A stretch of DNA of 15,982 nucleotides from JBCBCP01 sp039178165 (GCA_039178165.1 JBCDFL010000068.1:1-15982); one strand, 5' to 3'; positions 7,205-14,090 are shown, numbered from the stretch's first letter. The notes: a model not told the origin generated them from the sequence alone. Made by a program: numbers and translations.

Positions 7205-7465
7205 AATCGCGCTGCGCGGAACGCGATTTCGCAGAACGGAACTGTGAGCGTACGGTGGCGAATGGCTGAAAACGCGCGTGCTGAGCTGCGTTTGCTATTA
7301 AAATCGGTGATTTGCGGGATGCTCTTGAACCTACATCAGCCCGCTCGTGCCGTAGCGGAAACAGCAAAAATCGGGACGGATGCGCTTGACTTATCCACCC
7401 CATATGTAAGCATCCCAGCACCACCGGCATAACGAACATAGCGCCAACAGCCGGACTTGGTTCTT
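7205..7465 (+). promoter_or_regulatory. Regulatory gap before the transporter operon, with candidate IclR sites and a promoter
   Basis: This region is less GC-rich than the genes and holds no convincing ORF. An inverted repeat AATCGCG (7205-7211) / CGCGATT (7222-7228) starts right after the IclR stop. Three half-sites of the form [GA]CGGAA occur at 7216-7221, 7236-7241 and 7355-7360. The second is the right arm of the imperfect dyad TTTCGCAGAACGGAA (7227-7241), and the first two CGGAAC copies are 20 bp apart. AAATC-ggt-GATTT (7301-7313) is a perfect 5-3-5 dyad, and AAAATCGG recurs at 7367-7374. TTGACT at 7386-7391 is a plausible -35; about 15-16 bp further, the TAAGCAT region (7407-7413) is a weak -10. 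IclR operators are usually short palindromes, so these are candidates only. Confidence 0.45.
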
Positions 7466-7473
7466 AGGGAGGA
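7466..7473 (+). promoter_or_regulatory. Strong ribosome binding site of the binding-protein gene
   Basis: AGGGAGGA sits 5 nt before the ATG at 7479 and fixes that start. It is the strongest Shine-Dalgarno on the plus strand of the window, as expected for an abundant periplasmic protein. The same octamer with the same spacing precedes the GST gene on the minus strand. Confidence 0.85.
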
Positions 7474-7478
7474 CTAAT

Positions 7479-8726
7479 ATGCGCACCACTCTGAAGCTCG
7501 GCGTTGCCGCGCTGGCCTTGGCTGTCAGCTCCGCCGCCGTCTCTGCTGAAAATATCAAAATCGCGTTCATCGACCCGCTGTCGGGCCCGTTCGCTGCGAC
7601 CGGCACGAACGGTCTGCACCAGTTCGAGCACGCCGCGGACTACATGGTGAACGCCAATGGCGGCGTTCTGGACGGCCAGATGTTCGAGATTGTCGGCTTC
7701 GACAACAAGATCAGCCCCAAAGAGTCGCTGATCCAGTTGCAAGTCGCCATCGACCAGGGCATCCGCTTCATCGCGCAGGGGAACAGCTCGGGCGTTGCGA
7801 ACGCGATCACCGACGCGGTCGAAAAGCACAACCGCCGCAACCCCGATGACCGCGTTCTGTTCCTGAACTACGCGGCCGTGGACCCGGCGCTGACCAACGA
7901 CAAGTGCAACTTCTGGCACTTCCGCTTCGACGCGAACGCAGACCTGAAGATGGACGCGATCACGGACTCCATCGTCGCCGCGGGCACCGAAAGCGTCTAT
8001 GTTATCGGCCAGGACTACAGCTTTGGTAAGGCGGTCGCGGCTGCGGCTGAGCGTTACCTGGGCGAGAAAGCCCCGAACATCGAGATTGTGGGCAACGAGC
8101 TGCACCCCATCGGCAAAGTGAACGACTTCACCCCCTACAGCCGTAAGATCGTGGGCTCGGGCGCGGATGCCGTCATCACCGGCAACTGGGGCGCGGACAT
8201 GGTCGGCCTTGGCCGATCAATCATCGAAAGCGGCTTTGACGGGCCGATCTACACCTACTACGCCGCAGCGTCCGGCATCACGGCAGCCTTTGGCGAGGCC
8301 GGCAAGGGCACACTGCGCCTTGTTGGCGAGGGCCGTGTGAACCCGAACCCAAGCAAGGCCGTGGCCGATTACCACAATGCCTTCCTCGAAAAGTACCCGG
8401 ACGGGAACGTGGACCAGACCCGTATTTCCAACGTTATCGGTATGCTGGCTCAGGCCATCGAAGCGGCAGGCACGGCCGATGATGTGGTGGCGATTGCAAC
8501 CGCGTTCGAGGGTATGGAGTACGAGACGATCTTCGGCGGCACGGTGTTTATGCGCCCGAACGATCATCAGGCGATCCAAGATCTGCACATCTTCGAGCAC
8601 ACGGATGTGGACATGGCGTTCCCCTATGACGGCTCGCCCTATGGCATCAGCGTGATTAAGACGATCCCGATGGCGGGTATGGACACGCCGTCCACCTGCA
8701 ACATGCGCCGTCCCGACGGAGCATAA
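7479..8726 (+). CDS. ABC transporter periplasmic substrate-binding protein, Liv/LivK type
   Basis: A 415-residue protein with a Sec signal peptide: basic MRTTLK, hydrophobic core to about 19, probable cleavage after AVSA at 23. The mature part begins ENIKIAFIDPLSGPFAATG, the opening of type I branched-chain amino acid-type binding proteins, followed by the two-lobed periplasmic binding fold. It is longer than classical LivK (about 345-370). Only two cysteines, Cys143 and Cys407, were noted; they could form a periplasmic disulfide tying the C-terminal tail to the first lobe. Homologues bind amino acids, amides, fatty or aromatic acids. Because the transporter sits beside an acyl-CoA operon, a carboxylate substrate is a better guess than leucine. 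It is the first gene of the importer operon and is separated from livH by hairpins. Confidence 0.93.
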   Translation: MRTTLKLGVAALALAVSSAAVSAENIKIAFIDPLSGPFAATGTNGLHQFEHAADYMVNANGGVLDGQMFEIVGFDNKISPKESLIQLQVAIDQGIRFIAQGNSSGVANAITDAVEKHNRRNPDDRVLFLNYAAVDPALTNDKCNFWHFRFDANADLKMDAITDSIVAAGTESVYVIGQDYSFGKAVAAAAERYLGEKAPNIEIVGNELHPIGKVNDFTPYSRKIVGSGADAVITGNWGADMVGLGRSIIESGFDGPIYTYYAAASGITAAFGEAGKGTLRLVGEGRVNPNPSKAVADYHNAFLEKYPDGNVDQTRISNVIGMLAQAIEAAGTADDVVAIATAFEGMEYETIFGGTVFMRPNDHQAIQDLHIFEHTDVDMAFPYDGSPYGISVIKTIPMAGMDTPSTCNMRRPDGA

Positions 8727-8729
8727 GCA

Positions 8730-8806
8730 CCCGGGCCTTCGGGCCTAACCTAACGCGCGCCCCATCCGGGCGCGCCGCGGGCGAGGGGCAATGATGCCTC
8801 TCGCCC
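8730..8806 (+). repeat. Three consecutive hairpins between the binding-protein and permease genes
   Basis: Hairpin 1 is GGCC-TTCG-GGCC (8734-8745). Hairpin 2 pairs GCGCGCCC (8755-8762) with GGGCGCGC (8768-8775) over a 5-nt loop. Hairpin 3 has a 12-bp stem, 8779-8790 with 8795-8806, containing one G-T pair and an ATGA loop. None is followed by a T run. Such structures after a binding-protein gene are known, as in malE-malF, to stabilise the upstream mRNA or cause partial termination, so that the binding protein outnumbers the membrane subunits. That role is inferred here from position. Confidence 0.8.
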
Positions 8807-8881
8807 CACACAAGACCCAAAGACAGTGCGTCTGCGCCCGCACCTTCGGGGCAGTTGATAACGATACGTCTGAAATGCCTT

Positions 8882-8890
8882 GGGGAGGGG
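8882..8890 (+). promoter_or_regulatory. Ribosome binding site deciding the livH start
   Basis: GGGGAGGGG lies 3 nt before the ATG at 8894, with the GGAGG core about 5 nt away. This selects the start giving MELILVNLIDG over the upstream in-frame TTG at 8855, which has no such signal. The stretch 8807-8881 between hairpin 3 and this site shows no convincing promoter. Confidence 0.7.
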
Positions 8891-8893
8891 CGG

Positions 8894-9850
8894 ATGGAGC
8901 TTATTCTTGTCAACCTGATCGATGGTCTGGTGACCGGGCTGTTGCTGTTCATGCTCAGCGCTGGCCTGACCCTGATCTTTTCGATGATGGGCGTGCTGAA
9001 CTTCGCCCATGCCAGTTTCTACATGCTGGGCGCCTACTTCGCCTATTCCATCAGCATCTATCTGGGCTTCTGGATGGGATTGCTGCTCGCGCCGCTGATC
9101 GTCGGCGTACTGGGCGCGCTGGTGGAACGATACGGCCTGCGCCGGGTGCACCAATACGGCCACGTGCCCGAGCTGATTTTTACCTTCGGCCTCGCGCTGC
9201 TGATCGAAGAGGTCGTGCAGTTTGTTTGGGGCAAGAACCACGTGCCCTATGACGCGCCGGCGGCTCTGGAATTCACGGCCTTTGCCATCGCGGGCAATTC
9301 GATCCCGGCCTACAAAATTTTCATGATCTTCATATCGGTCGCAATTTTCATCGGGCTGCTCTACATCCTAACACGCACGCGGGTTGGTATGATCATCCAG
9401 GCCGCGCTGAGCTATCCCAAAACGGTCGAGGCGTTGGGGCACAACGTGCCGCTGATCTTCATGGGTGTCTTTGGCGTTGGCACTGCACTTGCAGGCGTCG
9501 CAGGAGTGATCGCAGGCCCGGTCTTGTCCACCTTCCCAGGCATGGCCTTCGTCCTGGGCTCGATCGTGTTTGTGACCATTGTGATCGGGGGCCTCGGCTC
9601 CCTCTGGGGCGCGCTGGTCGCGTCGCTGCTGATCGGCTGGATCACCACATTCGCCAAGGCGTACAACCTGCGGATGGAGGACCTGTTGACCACACTCGGC
9701 TTTGAAAAGCCGCAGCCGCTGTGGGACAGCGCCTGGCGTGATCTTTGGACCCTGACCAGCCCGCAGGTAGCAGACATCCTGCCCTTCCTGCTGATGGTCC
9801 TCATTCTGGTCTTCCGACCCTACGGCCTCTTTGGGAACCGCGGACAATGA
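8894..9850 (+). CDS. livH: ABC transporter permease, LivH type
   Basis: A 318-residue, very hydrophobic inner-membrane protein. It has the LivH start pattern (NLIDGLVTGLLLFMLSAGLTLIFSMMGVLNFAHASFYMLGAY), several transmembrane helices, and a cytoplasmic loop around ALSYPKTVEALGHNV that corresponds to the ATPase-coupling loop. The end, LVFRPYGLFG, is typical of the family. A loop of about 30 residues between the last two helices (LRMEDLLTTLGFEKPQPLWD and onward) makes it slightly longer than classical LivH. It pairs with the LivM-type protein to form the translocation pore. Its TGA overlaps the next ATG (ATGA, 9847-9850), a sign of translational coupling. Confidence 0.93.
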   Translation: MELILVNLIDGLVTGLLLFMLSAGLTLIFSMMGVLNFAHASFYMLGAYFAYSISIYLGFWMGLLLAPLIVGVLGALVERYGLRRVHQYGHVPELIFTFGLALLIEEVVQFVWGKNHVPYDAPAALEFTAFAIAGNSIPAYKIFMIFISVAIFIGLLYILTRTRVGMIIQAALSYPKTVEALGHNVPLIFMGVFGVGTALAGVAGVIAGPVLSTFPGMAFVLGSIVFVTIVIGGLGSLWGALVASLLIGWITTFAKAYNLRMEDLLTTLGFEKPQPLWDSAWRDLWTLTSPQVADILPFLLMVLILVFRPYGLFGNRGQ

Positions 9851-11142
9851 CACAGACCGACATCAAAACCGATCCCAGCAAACCGGCGCAGCGGATGCGC
9901 GCCGGCACGCTGGTCACCGGCGCGGGCCCTTGGATAATTGCGGCCTTTGTCCTGCTGATCCTGCCGTTCGTGTTCCAGGAACGCTCGGCCATCACGATCA
10001 TGAACCAGATGGCGATCACGATCATCTTCGCGCTGGCCTACAACATGCTGCTGGGGCAGGGGGGGATGCTGTCTTTCGGCCACGCGGTTTATGCCGGTGT
10101 GGGCGGGTTTGCCTGCATGCACATCATGAACGCCTCCGATTTCTTCGAGAACATGCCGCTGCCGCTTCTGCCGGTCTTTGGCGGTCTGGTCGGCATGGGC
10201 CTGGCGATGATCGTCGGCAGCTTTTCGACCCGAAACGCCGGCACTGTCTTTGCGATGATCTCCCTGGGTGTGGGCGAGCTGATTGCGGCCTGTTCCATCA
10301 TCATCGTCGCCTTCTTCGGCGGCGAAGAGGGGATCAGCGGCGACCGGACCTATGCCCAGCCGTTCTTTGGCGTTGAATTCCTGCAGCAGATCGAGGTCTA
10401 TTACCTGATCGCCGCGTGGCTGCTGATTTCGGCCTTCCTGATGTACCTGTGGACGCGCACGCCGATGGGCCGGATGGCCAATGCGGTGCGCGACAACCCC
10501 GAACGGGCGGAGTTCCTGGGCTACAGCGCGCGCTGGGTGCGGTTTTACAGCTTCGTCGCCTCCGGCTTCTTTGCCGGCATTTCGGGCGCGCTGTTCGCGA
10601 TCAATTACGAGATACTGACCGAAGAGAACCTGAACGCGACCTCCTCGGGCCTCATCCTGTTGGTGACGTTCCTGGGCGGCGTCGGCTTTTTCTTCGGGCC
10701 GATCATCGGCGCCATCGCCTTCACCCTGGTGCAGACGGTGCTGAGCCTCGAGACGGATCTGTGGGCCCTCTATGCGGGCGCGCTGTTCGTGGCGACGGTG
10801 ATGTACTTCCCGGGCGGGCTTGCGGGCCTTTTGATGATGCACGTCCCGGCCTTCCGGCTGGGCAAGGCGGGCCTGCTGACGATGCCCTACATCAAGACGC
10901 TGATCCCAGCCGCCATTGGCATCATCGGGATCTGCGGCCTCGTGGAGATGCTGTTCCATATGCGCCATGGCTCTGACTACGAAATGACGCTGTTCTGGAC
11001 CACATTTGACAGCCACTCCGTGCTGCCATGGATCGTCTTTGCCGCGCTCGCCATCGTGGGTATCGGCATCGCGAAACGCACCGCGCCGGACCTGCAAGCG
11101 GCCTGGAACGAGGCCAACACACCTCCGAAAGGGAGCCTCTGA
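9847..11142 (+). CDS. livM: ABC transporter permease, LivM type, with extra C-terminal membrane segments
   Basis: A 431-residue membrane protein. The core (about 28-335) has the LivM block YNMLLGQGGMLSFGHAVYAG (65-84) and the coupling-loop pattern MANAVRDNPERAEFLGY (210-226), ending in YFPGGLAGLL, where most LivM proteins stop soon after. Here roughly 90 more residues follow, with two further hydrophobic segments (about 351-369 and 392-409) separated by a polar loop (HMRHGSDYEMTLFWTTFDSH), and then a soluble tail. The ATG overlaps the livH stop and is preferred over upstream in-frame codons inside livH. The stop overlaps the livG start (TGATG, 11140-11144). Family assignment is secure; the role of the extension is unknown. 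Confidence 0.92.
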   Translation: MTQTDIKTDPSKPAQRMRAGTLVTGAGPWIIAAFVLLILPFVFQERSAITIMNQMAITIIFALAYNMLLGQGGMLSFGHAVYAGVGGFACMHIMNASDFFENMPLPLLPVFGGLVGMGLAMIVGSFSTRNAGTVFAMISLGVGELIAACSIIIVAFFGGEEGISGDRTYAQPFFGVEFLQQIEVYYLIAAWLLISAFLMYLWTRTPMGRMANAVRDNPERAEFLGYSARWVRFYSFVASGFFAGISGALFAINYEILTEENLNATSSGLILLVTFLGGVGFFFGPIIGAIAFTLVQTVLSLETDLWALYAGALFVATVMYFPGGLAGLLMMHVPAFRLGKAGLLTMPYIKTLIPAAIGIIGICGLVEMLFHMRHGSDYEMTLFWTTFDSHSVLPWIVFAALAIVGIGIAKRTAPDLQAAWNEANTPPKGSL

Positions 11143-11900
11143 TGACCGCGGCACTCGAACTCGACGGGCTGAAGAAAAGCTTCGGCAAGGCGGAGATTAT
11201 CCGCGGCGTGGACCTGAGCATCGGCAAGGGGGAGCGTCACGCGATCATCGGGCCGAACGGGGCGGGCAAGTCGACCCTTTTCAACCTGATCACAGGCCGC
11301 TTCCCGCAAACGGCGGGCCACGTGCGGCTGCACGGCGAGGACCTCGCGGGCCTTGCGCCGTTCGAGATCAACCGCAAAGGCCTGAGCCGCAGCTTCCAGA
11401 TCACGAACATCTTCCCGAAGATGAGCGTGTTCGAAAACGTCCGCTGCTCGCTCCTGTGGTCGCTCGGCTACAAGTACAACTTCTGGTCCATGGTCGGCCG
11501 CTCCCGCGCGCTGAACGAAGGGGCCGAAGAGATCCTGGAGCAGATCAACCTGAGCAATCGGCGCGACCTGCCGGCGGGCGTTCTGTCCTACGCTGAACAG
11601 CGCGCGCTGGAGATCGGCATCACCATCGCGGGCGGCGCGGACGTCATCATGCTGGACGAGCCGACCGCGGGGATGAGCCATTCGGAGACGGACTACATCG
11701 TTGATCTGATCCGCAAGGTGACCGAGGACAAGACCCTCATCATGGTGGAGCACGATATGGGCGTGGTCTTTGGCCTTGCCGACCGGATCAGCGTGCTGGT
11801 CTACGGCGAGATCATCGCGACCAACACACCCGAACTCGTGCGCGCCGATCCCAAGGTGCAAGAGGCCTATCTGGGCGCCGCATTGGAGGCGGAACACTAA
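11142..11900 (+). CDS. livG: ABC transporter ATP-binding protein, LivG type, with LSYAEQ signature
   Basis: A 252-residue ATPase. It has Walker A GPNGAGKST (37-45), Q-loop Gln86 in RSFQITNIF, Walker B VIMLDEP with catalytic Glu173, and the switch His204 in MVEHDMG. The length and the AYLG near the C-terminal end fit LivG. The signature motif is LSYAEQ (148-153): Ala151 (codon 11592-11594, GCT) stands where nearly all ABC ATPases, and most LivG proteins (LSYGEQ), have the second glycine of LSGGQ. The start at 11142 overlaps the livM stop, and upstream in-frame starts lie within livM. It forms a heterodimer with LivF to power import. Confidence 0.94.
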   Translation: MTAALELDGLKKSFGKAEIIRGVDLSIGKGERHAIIGPNGAGKSTLFNLITGRFPQTAGHVRLHGEDLAGLAPFEINRKGLSRSFQITNIFPKMSVFENVRCSLLWSLGYKYNFWSMVGRSRALNEGAEEILEQINLSNRRDLPAGVLSYAEQRALEIGITIAGGADVIMLDEPTAGMSHSETDYIVDLIRKVTEDKTLIMVEHDMGVVFGLADRISVLVYGEIIATNTPELVRADPKVQEAYLGAALEAEH

Positions 11901-12601
11901 TGCTCGACGTATCCGATCTGCACGCCTATTACGGCAAGTCGCACATCCTGCAGGGCGTGAACCTGACCATCGGCGAGGGCGAGATCGTCGCCCTTCTGGG
12001 GCGCAACGGCGTGGGCCGCTCGACCACCTGCAAGGCGATCATGGGCGACGTGCCGCCCGTCGGCTCCGTCACGTTCAAGGGGCAAGAGATCGCGGGCAAG
12101 AAGGCCTTCGAGGTCGCGAACCTCGGGATCGGCTACGTGCCGGAGAACCGCGATATCTTCCCCGGCCTGACCACGCGGCAGAACCTGATCCTGGGCCTCA
12201 AACCGGGCCAAAAGGACGGCTCAGGCCGTTGGTCGATGCAGGACATGTTCGATCTGTTCGAAAACCTAGAGCGGCGCGCGGATGTCGAAGCTTCCGTCCT
12301 GTCGGGCGGTGAGCAGCAGATGCTCACCATGTGCCGGACCCTGATGGGCGATCCGGACCTGGTGATGATCGACGAGCCGACGGAGGGCTTGTCCCCGCAG
12401 ATGGTGAAGCGAGTGGCCGAGCTACTGCAAGAGATCGCCAAGCGGGGTATCGCCACGCTGCTGGTCGAGCAGAAGCTGTCGATCGCACTCGACATCGCCC
12501 ACCGCGTCTACGTGATGGGGCACGGCCAAGTGGTCTTCGAGGGCACACCAGCCGAGTTGAAAGCCCGTGACGACGTCCGCAAGGAGTGGCTTGAGGTGTG
12601 A
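11900..12601 (+). CDS. livF: ABC transporter ATP-binding protein, LivF type, Walker A Lys replaced by Arg
   Basis: A 233-residue ATPase of normal LivF length. Walker A reads GRNGVGRST (34-42), with Arg40 (codon 12017-12019, CGC) in place of the invariant Lys. The signature LSGGEQQ (134-140) is intact, Walker B LVMIDEP has Glu159, and the H-loop position is Gln191 in LLVEQK, as is usual in LivF. The Q-loop region reads YVPENRDIFPG, also family-typical. The start overlaps the livG stop (TAATG, 11898-11902). The frame is clean and other motifs are well kept, so this is a working gene with a changed ATP site, not a decaying one. It is the last gene of the importer operon. Confidence 0.94.
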   Translation: MLDVSDLHAYYGKSHILQGVNLTIGEGEIVALLGRNGVGRSTTCKAIMGDVPPVGSVTFKGQEIAGKKAFEVANLGIGYVPENRDIFPGLTTRQNLILGLKPGQKDGSGRWSMQDMFDLFENLERRADVEASVLSGGEQQMLTMCRTLMGDPDLVMIDEPTEGLSPQMVKRVAELLQEIAKRGIATLLVEQKLSIALDIAHRVYVMGHGQVVFEGTPAELKARDDVRKEWLEV

Positions 12602-12659
12602 TTTTGCGAACCCGCCCCCATGGGGCGGGCAAACCCTCCGGGGGAGGGTTTGGCAAAAT
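12601..12659 (+). terminator. Branched hairpin structure after livF
   Basis: The outer stem ATTTTGC (12601-12607) / GCAAAAT (12653-12659) encloses two hairpins: CCCGCCCC (12611-12618) / GGGGCGGG (12622-12629) with a 3-nt loop, and AAACCCTCC (12631-12639) / GGAGGGTTT (12643-12651) with a 3-nt loop. Together they form a three-way junction that begins at the last base of the livF stop codon. There is no T run after it. It may define the 3' end of the importer mRNA. Confidence 0.6.
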
Positions 12660-12683
12660 CCCGCGCGGAGCGCAGCACCCAGC

Positions 12684-12709
12684 CCCTCGTTTTTTACAAG
12701 AAACGAGGG
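12684..12709. terminator. Candidate bidirectional terminator hairpin between convergent operons
   Basis: A 9-bp stem, CCCTCGTTT (12684-12692) / AAACGAGGG (12701-12709), with an 8-nt loop. It lies between two convergent transcription units, and six T residues (12690-12695) are partly in the stem and loop. No T run follows the stem on either strand, so termination efficiency is uncertain. An imperfect 21-bp dyad at 12712-12732 follows. Confidence 0.45.
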
Positions 12710-12736
12710 CCGTCAAATCTTGAAGACTTGACCCAC

Positions 12737-12758
12737 GGCAATCCTTTAAAGGATTGCC
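12737..12758. repeat. Perfect 22-bp palindrome at the end of the minus-strand operon
   Basis: GGCAATCCTTT is followed directly by its exact reverse complement, AAAGGATTGCC. The palindrome abuts the TAG stop (12759-12761) of the minus-strand operon's last gene. As RNA it would give a stem of about 9 bp with a TTAA loop. It could be a 3'-end stabiliser or terminator element, or a protein-binding site. Confidence 0.7.
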
Positions 12759-13367
12759 CTACTGCCCCAGCCGCCAGTTCAGATCGTCTAGGCTGTCCTT
12801 GCCGAAGAACATCTCGTCCCCCACGAACATCGCGGGAAGGCCGAAGACCCCGCGTGCGACGGCGGCTTCCGTCAGTTCCACCAGCTTGGCTTTGACCTCG
12901 GGCGTTTGGATGGCCTCCATAATCTTTGCCACCGGCAGGCCCGCGGCGCTCAGCACCGCGCCGATCACGTCCGGGTCACCCATGTTCTTGGCGTCCCGCC
13001 ACATCGCGTCCATCACGGCGTTCACGTAGTCCATCTTCCACGGCTGACCTTCGGCGTAGACGGCCGCCCGCATCAGCGGCAGGGTGTTGATGGGAAATGC
13101 GGGGTTCCAGGTGAACTCCACCCCGTGCCTCTCGATGAAGCGCGCGATTTCCGTCCGCTGGTAGGCCAGTTTCCCGGTCACATTCTGAAACGCCATCATC
13201 GGCGCCTGGTTGTTCGTCGCCTTGAAAATCCCGCCCAGCAGCGCCGGGCTGTAGGCCAGCGTCGCCCCGTGCTTGGCCGCGATGCCCGGCAGGACGCGGT
13301 GCACGAAGTAGCCATTGGGGCTCGCGAAATCGTAGATGTAGGTCACGCTTTTCGATGGCGTCGGCAT
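12759..13367 (-). CDS. 2-hydroxychromene-2-carboxylate isomerase / kappa-GST-like protein (DsbA fold)
   Basis: A 202-residue thioredoxin-fold protein with a helical insertion. The N-terminal motif YDFASPNGYF (12-21) matches the F-D-x-x-S-P-x-x-Y pattern of 2-hydroxychromene-2-carboxylate isomerases and kappa-class GSTs. Ser16 is at the glutathione-activating position, and there is no CxxC. NPAFPINTLPLMRA (88-101) and GVFGLPAMFVGDEMFFGKDSL (173-193, cis-Pro178) are the other family blocks. Members use glutathione to isomerise aromatic catabolic intermediates or to handle other electrophiles. The start follows the SDR stop with no gap (TAAATG), and AAGGAG (13377-13382 on the minus strand) lies 9 nt upstream. 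It is the last gene of the minus-strand operon. The fold is secure; the reaction is not. Confidence 0.87.
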   Translation of the reverse strand: MPTPSKSVTYIYDFASPNGYFVHRVLPGIAAKHGATLAYSPALLGGIFKATNNQAPMMAFQNVTGKLAYQRTEIARFIERHGVEFTWNPAFPINTLPLMRAAVYAEGQPWKMDYVNAVMDAMWRDAKNMGDPDVIGAVLSAAGLPVAKIMEAIQTPEVKAKLVELTEAAVARGVFGLPAMFVGDEMFFGKDSLDDLNWRLGQ

Positions 13368-14090
13368 TTACCAAGTCTCCTTATGCGGGCGGATGTCCAT
13401 CTCGAACGTCCAGGCGTCGCGCGGTTGGTGGTAGAGGCTCCAATAGGCGTCCGCCACCGACGCGGGGTTCATCAGGTCGCCGTCCTGCACGTCGCGCCTT
13501 TGGGCGGCGAAAATCTCGCGCACCCAGGCGGTGTCAACCCCGGCGTCGATGACCAGATGCGCGACGTGGATGCCTTCGGGGCCAAGCTCGCGCGCCATGC
13601 TCTGGGCCGTGCTGCGCAGGGCGGCCTTGGCACTAGCGAAGGCGGCAAAGCCGGCATTGCCGCGCATCGACGCCGACGCGCCGGTGAAGAAGATCGCGCC
13701 GCGGCCCCGTGGTGCCATGTGCCGCGCGGCCTCCCGCCCCACCAAGAAGCCGCCAAAGCAGGCCATTTCCCATACCTTGCGGTAGACGCGCGCCGTCGTC
13801 TCCCGCACGGGAAAGCGGACATTGCCGCCGACGTTGAAGATCACGAGGTCCAGCGGGCCGACCTCTGCCTCGATCTGGGCGAAGCGGGCGATCACTGTGT
13901 CTTCGTCGCGGGCGTCGAAGTCGTAGCCGTGGGCGCTGCCGCCCGACGCCTCGATCTCCGCCACCAGCAGCGCCAGCTTGTCACCGTTGCGCCGGCCCAA
14001 GCAGACCCTAAAGCCGCCCGCGGCGAAGCGTTTTGCGATGGCGGCGCCGATGTAATCGCCCGCCCCGACGATCAGGACCGTTCCGCTCAT
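13368..14090 (-). CDS. Atypical SDR with Phe replacing the catalytic Tyr (SDR_c10-like)
   Basis: A 240-residue SDR-fold protein. The cofactor loop is VGAGDYIG in place of TGxxxGIG, the NNAG region reads NVGGN (86-90), and the active-site segment is AAFASAK with Phe151 and Lys155. The usual YxxxK Tyr is therefore Phe; the codon is TTC on the minus strand. This pattern, an incomplete glycine motif and Phe for Tyr with the Lys kept, is how the conserved-domain group SDR_c10 is described from memory. Such a protein cannot use the normal Tyr acid/base step, so it may be a non-redox enzyme, a binding protein or use another residue. Its start overlaps the GST stop (ATGA) and its stop touches the isomerase start, so it belongs to one operon with them. 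Confidence 0.88.
   Translation of the reverse strand: MSGTVLIVGAGDYIGAAIAKRFAAGGFRVCLGRRNGDKLALLVAEIEASGGSAHGYDFDARDEDTVIARFAQIEAEVGPLDLVIFNVGGNVRFPVRETTARVYRKVWEMACFGGFLVGREAARHMAPRGRGAIFFTGASASMRGNAGFAAFASAKAALRSTAQSMARELGPEGIHVAHLVIDAGVDTAWVREIFAAQRRDVQDGDLMNPASVADAYWSLYHQPRDAWTFEMDIRPHKETW

Noticed and set aside
7205..7478. Small open frames in the gap before the binding-protein gene (for example 7244-7432)
   Set aside because: They lack ribosome binding sites and familiar protein sequence, and the region shows regulatory features instead.
8855..8893. Upstream TTG as livH start
   Set aside because: The ATG at 8894 has a GGGGAGGGG site and gives the normal LivH N-terminus.
9820..11154. 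444-codon open frame on the minus strand
   Set aside because: It is antisense to livM, which has clear membrane-protein features. The frame is polar, low in domain content and shows no start signal.
11900..12601. livF as a decaying pseudogene because of the Walker A Arg
   Set aside because: The frame is intact, the length is normal and all other motifs are kept, so a functional variation is more likely.
12601..12758. CRISPR array or insertion sequence at the dyad-rich junction
   Set aside because: There are no evenly spaced direct repeats or transposase. The dyads differ from one another in sequence and size.
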